Assembly: GCA_027031025.1 (NCBI GenBank)
Contig: JALVEJ010000209.1
Span: 1 to 9,020 of the forward strand
Direction: 5' to 3'
DNA from: Flavobacteriales bacterium
GTDB lineage: Bacteria; Bacteroidota; Bacteroidia; Flavobacteriales; Flavobacteriaceae
Length of the DNA: 9,020 bases
In this document: positions 4,863 through 9,020 of the stretch, in pieces
Layout of the letters: each line of letters opens with the position of its first letter
Position numbering within the stretch: position 1 is the first letter of the stretch
Notes under the pieces: model-generated
Database searches by the model: none
Seen by the model: only the letters and a program-made list of their open reading frames with translations
What the model was told of the DNA's origin: nothing
Position numbers and translations under genes: made by a program

Positions 4863-4891
4863 ATTATAGCCCTGCGGGGGTGGCAAAAAAA
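4863..4891 (-). promoter_or_regulatory. Candidate promoter of the membrane gene
   Basis: On the minus strand a perfect TATAAT (4868-4863) lies about 47 bases before ATG 4816. The -35 position at 17 bp spacing is only a T run (4891-4886), so the promoter depends mainly on the -10. No ATAACA operator is present, so the main repressor should not silence it. Confidence 0.5.
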
Positions 4892-4910
4892 CAAAGGAGG
4901 TGCAGGGAAG

Positions 4911-5156
4911 ATGACAAAAAAAGAGTTAGCTGTCAGGATTGCTCAAAGTAGAAACATTCCGGTTGAACATGCAGAGGCTGTATTAGACGAATTAGGCAAT
5001 GTTCTTGCAGAAAGCGAGGTTGGAGAGAGGACTTTTATTCCGGGATTAGGATTTTTTACCCTTGTTAAAGACAAAAGGACAAAATCTGGGTTCCGTCTGG
5101 AGTTCAAGCCATCAGCCGTTTTTAAACTCGCACTCAAAAAAACTGCAGCTGCATAG
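4911..5156 (+). CDS. HU/IHF-like DNA-binding protein with a short arm
   Basis: The 81-aa protein follows the HU plan: N-terminal helices (MTKKELAVRIAQSRNIPVEH and AEAVLDELGNVLAE), then the GLGFFTLV turn and strand (45-52), a basic arm and a C-terminal helix. Against a typical HU of about 90 aa, the beta-arm is roughly six residues shorter. The RNPxTG tip, whose proline intercalates into DNA, is missing and replaced by KRTKSG. DNA bending may therefore be weaker or different. ATG 4911 follows AGGAGGT by nine bases; the frame extends upstream only as antisense of the membrane gene. A 6-bp inverted repeat (CCCTGC 4870-4875, GCAGGG 4902-4907) encloses that ribosome site. It is the first sense gene of the rightward early operon, so it may organise phage DNA or assist recombination. 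Confidence 0.87.
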   Translation: MTKKELAVRIAQSRNIPVEHAEAVLDELGNVLAESEVGERTFIPGLGFFTLVKDKRTKSGFRLEFKPSAVFKLALKKTAAA

Positions 5157-5165
5157 GAGGGGATT

Positions 5166-5258
5166 ATGGAAGAAACTATCATGTCAGTAGTAACCCTTGC
5201 CCTGTATGTCTGGGCACTGTTTTTGTACATCAAAATCAAATCAAACATAGGAGGGTAA
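5166..5258 (+). CDS. 30-aa single-pass membrane peptide
   Basis: A short frame starts at ATG 5166, with GGAGGGG a few bases upstream, and ends at TAA 5258. It encodes 30 residues: a short acidic start (MEETIM), a hydrophobic stretch (SVVTLALYVWALFLYI, 7-22) and a basic tail (KIKSNIGG). That layout predicts one membrane helix with the C-terminus inside. Its final codons contain the AGGAGGG ribosome site of the next gene, which gives tight operon packing with the HU gene (9-bp gap) and the 74-aa gene (5-bp gap). No family is recognised. Such small phage membrane peptides can modify host membrane functions, but nothing specific is visible. Confidence 0.7.
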   Translation: MEETIMSVVTLALYVWALFLYIKIKSNIGG

Positions 5259-5263
5259 TCATC

Positions 5264-5488
5264 ATGAGGAAGTATGTAGTATCAACATCAAAAGGGCTGA
5301 TACATACAAATGATTTCAAATCAGCCTGCAGGATCTTGGAGATGGAGTATGAGAGGAAGAAGGAATTGATTGAGAAAGAAAAAAGAGAGCAAGAAGCTCT
5401 CCAGAAAGAAATGCTTGAATGGTTAGAAAAAAATATACCACAAACAAAAGAAGAAATCTTGAAAGCAAAATATGAAGGAGGGAAGTAA
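5264..5488 (+). CDS. Small coiled-coil protein, 74 aa, hypothetical
   Basis: ATG 5264 follows AGGAGGG by eight bases. The first 20 residues (MRKYVVSTSKGLIHTNDFKS) look like a short beta hairpin. Residues 21-56 form a highly charged helix rich in Glu and Lys, likely a coiled coil, ending with Trp53. The last stretch, TKEEILKAKYEGGK, is also helical. It ends two bases before the Bet start, and its last codons (GAAGGAGGGAAG) supply the Bet ribosome site. Placement directly before a single-strand annealing protein raises the possibility of an accessory recombination factor, but there is no recognisable motif and the role is unknown. Confidence 0.75.
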   Translation: MRKYVVSTSKGLIHTNDFKSACRILEMEYERKKELIEKEKREQEALQKEMLEWLEKNIPQTKEEILKAKYEGGK

Positions 5489-5490
5489 TC

Positions 5491-6231
5491 ATGACTAAAG
5501 AGCTACAAAAAGCAGAAGATTTTAAAACAAAATTAGAGCAGGTTCGCCTGCTCTTTCCAACCCTTGCAAAAGTAAAAGATGAAGAAGTAATCAAAGCTAT
5601 TTCCGTTGCAAAACATTTAGGCTTAGACCCTACAAAAAAAGAAGTGCATTTTATCCCCTATAGCGGCTCAGTTCAGCTCATAGTTTCATATACAGAATAC
5701 ATCAAAAGAGCAGAAAGAAGCAAGAAATTAAACGGTTGGAGAGTAGATTTTGGAAAAGATGAACTCGGAGAATACGCACAGATAGAAATTCACAGAAAGG
5801 ATTGGGATACACCATTCATCTGGAAAGTCTATATGGAAGAGGCTAAATTGGATAGCCCTACGTGGAAAAAGATGCCCAGATTTATGCTCCGTAAAGTTGC
5901 AATAGCTCAAGGATTTAGACTTGCATTTCCAGAAGAAACCGCAGAACTGCCTTATGAAGAAGCAGAAATGCCAACAAACGGATTTAACCCTCAACCACAA
6001 CCCCAGTCAGAAATAATAGAACCAGAAGTTGAAACAGTAGAAATGGCAACCCAAAGGCAAAAGACAGCCATTCACACAATAGCCAAACAAAAAGGATTAG
6101 ACCATAAGGCAATAATGCTTGAAAAGTTCGGAGTAGAAAGCACAAACGACCTGACAAAAGAACAGGCAAAACAGCTAATAGATGAAATGCAAAAAATTGA
6201 AGAAGAAGAAACGGAATCGGTTCCGTTTTGA
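5491..6231 (+). CDS. bet: Phage recombination protein Bet (RecT/Red-beta family annealase)
   Basis: The 246-aa protein carries the Red-beta/RecT core: KHLGLDPTKKEVHFIPYSG (41-59), VSYTEYIKRAERS (65-77), RKDWDTPFIWKVY (102-114), and WKKMPRFMLRKVAIAQGFRL (125-144) followed by AFPEE. These proteins coat single-stranded DNA and anneal complementary strands, working with a 5'-3' exonuclease during phage recombination. A Pro/Gln linker (about 161-175) leads to a small helical C-terminal domain (QRQKTAIHTIAKQKGLD, then LTKEQAKQLIDEM). The protein ends EEEETESVPF, an acidic tail closing in Val-Pro-Phe that resembles the SSB tip (acidic residues, then Ile-Pro-Phe). It is encoded one gene before its likely partner exonuclease. 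ATG 5491 has GGAGGG at a suitable distance. The annotation is firm. Confidence 0.93.
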   Translation: MTKELQKAEDFKTKLEQVRLLFPTLAKVKDEEVIKAISVAKHLGLDPTKKEVHFIPYSGSVQLIVSYTEYIKRAERSKKLNGWRVDFGKDELGEYAQIEIHRKDWDTPFIWKVYMEEAKLDSPTWKKMPRFMLRKVAIAQGFRLAFPEETAELPYEEAEMPTNGFNPQPQPQSEIIEPEVETVEMATQRQKTAIHTIAKQKGLDHKAIMLEKFGVESTNDLTKEQAKQLIDEMQKIEEEETESVPF

Positions 6232-6252
6232 ATCCAAAATGGGGTGTAAATA

Positions 6253-6462
6253 ATGGAAACCAAGGTTGAATGTATGTTTTGCAAAGGTTCTGGGGAAAGC
6301 GGAACGAGAGAATGTTACGGATGTGGCGGTTCAGGAGAATATGCTGGACAGCCTTGTGAAATTTGCTACGGAACTGGATGGTTTACCTATGAATGTCCTC
6401 ATTGCGAAGGAAGTGGTTACAAAATTATTGAACTTAAAGAAGTTGATTCAGAGGAGGGCTAA
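6253..6462 (+). CDS. Stand-alone DnaJ-type zinc-finger protein
   Basis: The 69-aa protein is almost entirely four CxxCxGxG repeats: CMFCKGSG (7-14), CYGCGGSG (21-28), CEICYGTG (35-42) and CPHCEGSG (48-55). In DnaJ/Hsp40 the same four repeats bind two zinc ions, with repeats 1/4 and 2/3 paired. Here there is no J domain or substrate-binding domain, only the zinc module with short ends. It may mediate protein contacts or bind nucleic acid; related free-standing modules occur in phages and plastids. ATG 6253 follows GGGGTG by six bases. It sits between the bet and exonuclease genes, one base before the latter's start codon, so co-translation and a recombination link are plausible but unproven. 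Confidence 0.88.
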   Translation: METKVECMFCKGSGESGTRECYGCGGSGEYAGQPCEICYGTGWFTYECPHCEGSGYKIIELKEVDSEEG

Positions 6463-6463
6463 A

Positions 6464-7222
6464 ATGATAACTATCACAACAGGGGAGATAACCCTCTCCC
6501 CTACTCAAATAAATATGTTCATGAGATGTCAGTATCAGTGGTATTTACGCTATGTGGAAGGTTTAAAAATTCCACCAAAGCCTGATATGGTGGTAGGCTC
6601 AAGCTTTCATAAGGCGATGGAAAGAAACTTTCAGAACAAGATGGAGACTCAAGAGGATCTGCCTGTTGATGAGGTTCTTGATGTTTATAGTGAAACTTTT
6701 GAAGAGCGACTTGAGGAAGTAGAGGATAAGCCAGAGGATAAAATCCTTGGAGAACTCAAAGACAGCGGCTACAAAATCACAAAAGAATACAGAGAAAACA
6801 AAGCCCCTGAAATACAGCCGTTAGAGGTAGAAACATATATCGAGGCTCATATTGGCGAAGGCGTTAAATTACACGGATATGCTGACATTATAACAACAGA
6901 CTTAAAAGTAATAGACCTGAAAACAGTTAAGAGAAAACCACAAAACAACCAGATAGATTACGGCTATCAACTACAACTTGAAACATACGCAATCCATAAT
7001 GACCTTAAAGGTGCTGAAATACATTACGCTATACAGACAAAGAATCCACAGATACTCGTCCTATCACACCCACTGCCAGCGACAAATCAACGGATAAAAA
7101 CAATAGCCAAACAGGTTGCCGAAGCTATCAGGTCAGGGAACTTTTTGCCTAACGGACTTGGACATTCTTGGGCTTGTAATTACTGTGGATATAAAGAAAA
7201 GGGATTATGCCCTTATAGTTAA
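6464..7222 (+). CDS. Cas4/RecB-like exonuclease with a predicted Fe-S cluster
   Basis: This 252-aa PD-(D/E)XK nuclease is probably the exonuclease partner of Bet, producing the single-strand tails Bet anneals. Motifs in order: SPTQINMFMRCQYQWYLRY (12-30) with Cys22, GSSFHKAMERN with His49, GYADI with Asp141, the active-site DLKT (Asp151, Lys153), the YQLQLETYA Gln motif (168-176), and a C-terminal WACNYCGYKEKGLC (Cys238, Cys241, Cys249). The single early Cys plus the late triplet is the arrangement that holds a 4Fe-4S cluster in Cas4 and AddB. ATG 6464 is the start. The frame opens upstream at 6266, but that part overlaps the zinc-finger gene in another phase, and GGAGGGC precedes 6464. A strong terminator follows. 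Cas4 proper is less likely, since no Cas genes or CRISPR are present. Confidence 0.9.
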   Translation: MITITTGEITLSPTQINMFMRCQYQWYLRYVEGLKIPPKPDMVVGSSFHKAMERNFQNKMETQEDLPVDEVLDVYSETFEERLEEVEDKPEDKILGELKDSGYKITKEYRENKAPEIQPLEVETYIEAHIGEGVKLHGYADIITTDLKVIDLKTVKRKPQNNQIDYGYQLQLETYAIHNDLKGAEIHYAIQTKNPQILVLSHPLPATNQRIKTIAKQVAEAIRSGNFLPNGLGHSWACNYCGYKEKGLCPYS

Positions 7223-7244
7223 CTCCCCCTCACACTCCTCACAT

Positions 7245-7266
7245 GCCCCCGAAAGGGGGCTTTTTT
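7245..7266 (+). terminator. Strong intrinsic terminator after the exonuclease gene
   Basis: GCCCCC-GAAA-GGGGGC forms a perfect 6-bp GC stem closed by a GNRA-type tetraloop, followed directly by six T's (7261-7266). It lies 22 bases after the exonuclease stop and 18 bases before the next start. The distal genes would therefore need antitermination, leaky readthrough or a separate promoter. I see no clear promoter between it and 7285. Confidence 0.9.
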
Positions 7267-7284
7267 AAAAAATAGGAGGTAGCT

Positions 7285-7527
7285 ATGGATTTAGGATGGA
7301 CAAGATATGCGGAAGAACAGGAAAAAGCTTTTAGGCATTTATGCATACTCAATGCTGCACTTTTTGGATATCTTCCGGAGCAAGCTGAAAATTGTGATGA
7401 GGGCACTCCAATATGCCCAAAGTGCCCATTTACAGACGATGAGTGGAATAAAGAAATAAACATTTTCTTAAACTTGGTTGAAACAAAAAGAGGTAAAGAG
7501 TTGTTGAAGTTCTTATCAATACATTAA
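7285..7527 (+). CDS. Hypothetical 80-aa protein with a CPxC knuckle
   Basis: ATG 7285 follows AGGAGGT by five bases. The N-terminal half is helical (TRYAEEQEKAFRHLCILNAA). A middle segment holds Cys37, Cys44 and Cys47 (NCDEGTPICPKCP), which could bind a metal together with Cys20 or His18. The C-terminal part is a helix (NKEINIFLNLVETKRGKELL). I recognise no family. It is the first gene after the strong terminator, and 14 bases separate it from the next gene, so it begins a distal sub-operon. The coding call is good because of the ribosome site, the length and the tight spacing. Confidence 0.78.
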   Translation: MDLGWTRYAEEQEKAFRHLCILNAALFGYLPEQAENCDEGTPICPKCPFTDDEWNKEINIFLNLVETKRGKELLKFLSIH

Positions 7528-7541
7528 AAGGAGGTCTTGAA

Positions 7542-8237
7542 ATGATAACAACAAAAGAAATCACAGATAAAAAACAGTTATTACTCATGAAACAAAACAT
7601 AGAGAAGAAACTGGAAGAAATTGGAAAGGACTGGGGATATATACAAAAAACCACACAATTAGACGCACCTGTCCTGCAGAGGTTTATTGATCTAAAAGGG
7701 ATATCTGAAGACGATCTAAAACTAATACTTGATGCTGTGAATGTCAGTGCAGAAAAAGAGCAGCCAGAAATCACACCAGAGGAGAAAAAAATCACACAAA
7801 AGGTAGAAAAGTGGAGTTATGAGAAGTTCAGAAATATGGTGCTGGAGGAACTGCGAGAAAAAGACTTTATTACCAGCAGTGATGTCAAACAGTTGACAGG
7901 AAAACCAATGCCATTTTGGAAGCATCACATTGAGAGAATGAAGAAAGAGCAGGCAATTGAGGAATTTAGCGTTCCGAATTTAGGCAGAGGTCCCAAACAG
8001 ATTAGAGCATACAGACTTCCTACAATGACAGACATTACAGAAAAGCCTCAACCCGTAGTAGAGCCTCAACCTGCAGCACCGAAAAACCAGCTAATAGAAA
8101 TCACGCTCTCAAACGGTGAGACATTCAAAATAGAAGCCGACGAAGTTGAGTTCACAGATCCGATCCTCATTAGAAGAAAAGGCAAAATAGTGATGGCTAT
8201 AGATCCAGAAATGTTTGAGTGTGTTAGTAGGGGGTAA
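7542..8237 (+). CDS. Hypothetical protein with probable winged-helix domain
   Basis: The 231-aa protein appears to have three parts. Residues 17-68 are helical and somewhat like a degenerate XRE-type HTH (WGYIQKTTQLDAPVLQRFID, then GISEDDLKLILDAV). Residues 92-159 look like a winged helix: helices FRNMVLEELREKD and TSSDVKQLTGKPMPFWKHHI, then a wing around SVPNLGRGPKQIRAYRL. After a Pro-rich linker (168-180), the C-terminus is mostly beta (LIEITLSNGETFKIEADEVE). ATG 7542 follows AAGGAGGT at a good distance. DNA binding is likely from the middle domain. It could be a replication or transcription factor of the phage, but no specific family is recognised and this is inference. Confidence 0.78.
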   Translation: MITTKEITDKKQLLLMKQNIEKKLEEIGKDWGYIQKTTQLDAPVLQRFIDLKGISEDDLKLILDAVNVSAEKEQPEITPEEKKITQKVEKWSYEKFRNMVLEELREKDFITSSDVKQLTGKPMPFWKHHIERMKKEQAIEEFSVPNLGRGPKQIRAYRLPTMTDITEKPQPVVEPQPAAPKNQLIEITLSNGETFKIEADEVEFTDPILIRRKGKIVMAIDPEMFECVSRG

Positions 8238-8239
8238 GT

Positions 8240-8440
8240 ATGAAAACATTAATGAGTATTTTGTTTTTAATATTTTTCGCTTTGTCATTCTTTTCTTTCT
8301 TCGCTTTGGGACTTTCGTTGATGTTATTAGCTTTCGGGGTTAATGAGGCTTGGAAATATTTAGCATATGCAGCTGCAGCGTTTTTATACAGTTCTTTTGG
8401 ATTTGTAATGTTTGGAGCATTAAAAGATGAGGAGATTTAA
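8240..8440 (+). CDS. Small two-TM membrane protein
   Basis: The 66-aa product has a long hydrophobic stretch (about residues 5-32, LMSILFLIFFALSFFSFF onward). A second follows at about 38-60 (WKYLAYAAAAFLYSSFGFVM), with a short acidic tail KDEEI. Two helices with both ends probably cytoplasmic is the simplest reading. ATG 8240 lies two bases after the preceding stop, with AGGGGGT as ribosome site. Size and topology resemble class II holins, but the location in an early operon without lysis genes argues against that call. The last codons contain the GAGGAG ribosome site of the next gene. Function unknown. Confidence 0.75.
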   Translation: MKTLMSILFLIFFALSFFSFFALGLSLMLLAFGVNEAWKYLAYAAAAFLYSSFGFVMFGALKDEEI

Positions 8441-8441
8441 A

Positions 8442-8621
8442 ATGAGTAAAGACAAATGGCTAAAACAACAACTTGCCCTGAAAGGCATATACGACTACAC
8501 GCAACAAGACTTTGACAGACTAAAAGCTCTTTTCATTGACAACATCACACACTTCAATATGGACAGATATACAGCTTTTGATAGGGCTTTTGAAGTAGTA
8601 TTCAAAAGGAGGAAGAAATGA
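8442..8621 (+). CDS. Hypothetical 59-aa protein
   Basis: I choose ATG 8442 over ATG 8427, because GAGGAG (8428-8433) sits eight bases before 8442 and would lie inside the longer version. The short start also avoids overlap with the upstream membrane gene. The product is small, basic at the C-terminus (FKRRKK) and helical (WLKQQLALKGIYDYTQQDFD, then TAFDRAFEVVF). No motif is recognised. Its stop overlaps the YopX-family start by four bases (ATGA), so the two are probably translationally coupled. Coding status rests on this packing and the ribosome site. Confidence 0.75.
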   Translation: MSKDKWLKQQLALKGIYDYTQQDFDRLKALFIDNITHFNMDRYTAFDRAFEVVFKRRKK

Positions 8622-8995
8622 GAGAAATAAAATTCAGAGGAAGAACATATGAAAATGAGTGGGTTTATGGTTCATTCATAGATGCGGGAAGTAAAAAGTT
8701 CATTTGGAATAGATATCCGATAGAGGTTGATCCTAAGAGTGTTGGACAGTTTTTATGTTCAAAAGATATGAGAGATAGAGAAATATACGAAGGAGACATC
8801 GTTAAGATCCACCACCCAGATGGCGAATTAATAGGCATTGTTAAATTTGGAGATGGAGAGTTTTATATAGACTGTCCTCCTCAAGATCATTTATTTTCAA
8901 ACTGTATCCTTTCTTTTTCTACAACAGATACAAGAGATGTTGAGGTCATAGGCAATATCTATGAACACAAGCATTTACTGGAGGTGAGAAGGTGA
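8618..8995 (+). CDS. YopX-family protein
   Basis: This 125-aa protein shows the full YopX pattern: MREIKFRGRTYENEWVYGSF (1-20), the DPKSVGQF segment (38-45), the signature REIYEGDIVKI (54-64), a GIVKFGDGEF strand (73-82), and the closing VEVIGNIYEHKHLLE (108-122). YopX proteins are all-beta phage and prophage proteins of unknown biochemical role, common in early or accessory regions of phages in Firmicutes and others. Length is normal and no part is missing. In most members the segment after VGQ reads TGLKDKNG; here it is FLCSKDMRD, a mild divergence. It overlaps the neighbouring genes at both ends by a few bases, consistent with operon expression. Confidence 0.92.
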   Translation: MREIKFRGRTYENEWVYGSFIDAGSKKFIWNRYPIEVDPKSVGQFLCSKDMRDREIYEGDIVKIHHPDGELIGIVKFGDGEFYIDCPPQDHLFSNCILSFSTTDTRDVEVIGNIYEHKHLLEVRR

Positions 8996-9020
8996 TAAAC
9001 GTTAAAGAGCTAACTGAAAA
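8992..9020 (+). CDS. Start of a further operon gene, cut by the window edge
   Basis: GTG 8992 overlaps the YopX stop (GTGA) and has a perfect GGAGG seven bases upstream. Only about nine residues are visible (MINVKELTE), too few to name a product. The overlap and ribosome site make a real gene likely. Confidence 0.6.

Noticed and set aside
4869..4907. CCCTGC/GCAGGG stem sequestering the HU ribosome site
   Set aside because: The 6-bp stem closes a loop of 26 bases with the ribosome site unpaired in the loop, so it would not block translation by itself. Noted under the HU gene only.
4247..4951. A 234-codon rightward frame starting at a good ribosome site
   Set aside because: It is the antisense of a convincing three-TM membrane gene and then runs through the HU ribosome site and the start of HU in another phase. 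Its composition looks like antisense sequence, so I kept only the start signal as a feature.
6266..6463. Upstream extension of the exonuclease frame
   Set aside because: It overlaps the four-repeat zinc-finger gene in another phase; the nuclease motifs and ribosome site fit ATG 6464.
6464..7222. Cas4 with an associated CRISPR system
   Set aside because: No repeats, spacers or other Cas genes are present, and the Bet neighbour points to phage recombination.
7430..7928. Leftward frames antisense to the 80-aa and 231-aa genes
   Set aside because: They are Ser/Phe-rich antisense products without ribosome sites, opposite genes with good starts and tight spacing.

Overview
The window looks like the immunity and early region of a lambda-type temperate phage or prophage from an AT-rich bacterium. 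The proteins are rich in Lys, Glu and Ile, and AGA/AGG Arg codons are common. That would fit a thermophile such as an Aquificota member, but this assignment is only a guess. No structural, packaging, integrase, rRNA or tRNA genes are visible.

Layout. Positions 1-1484 hold a leftward operon: a Cro-like HTH protein, then a G-quadruplex motif and an intrinsic terminator, a CII-like regulator, a Hjc-like Holliday junction resolvase, and a gene cut by the window edge. Positions 1485-1626 are the right-operator-like control region. Positions 1627-2277 encode a CI/LexA-type S24 repressor reading rightward. Positions 2278-4117 hold cargo where lambda carries rexAB: a Clp-fold SDH-family serine protease coupled to a small coiled-coil protein, a possible ribbon-helix-helix regulator behind a perfect 16-bp inverted repeat, and an unknown 94-aa protein. 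Positions 4118-4249 are the left-operator-like region. Positions 4250-4816 encode a leftward membrane protein that lies antisense to the start of the rightward early transcript. Positions 4911-9020 are a rightward early operon: short-arm HU, a 30-aa membrane peptide, a coiled-coil protein, Bet/RecT annealase, a stand-alone DnaJ zinc-finger protein, a Cas4/RecB-like Fe-S exonuclease, an internal terminator, then small hypotheticals and a YopX-family protein.

How it works together. A 15-bp operator, ATAACA-N3-TGTTAT, occurs in both control regions. Three copies sit inside the 17-bp spacer of promoters that share a TATATT -10 box: the leftward Cro promoter, the repressor's own promoter and the rightward recombination promoter. 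This is strong sequence evidence for one repressor controlling both early operons and itself from operators about 2.6 kb apart. The most unusual points are the shared operator/promoter geometry, the protease module inside the immunity region, the membrane gene antisense to the early transcript, and an SSB-like C-terminal tip on the Bet protein.
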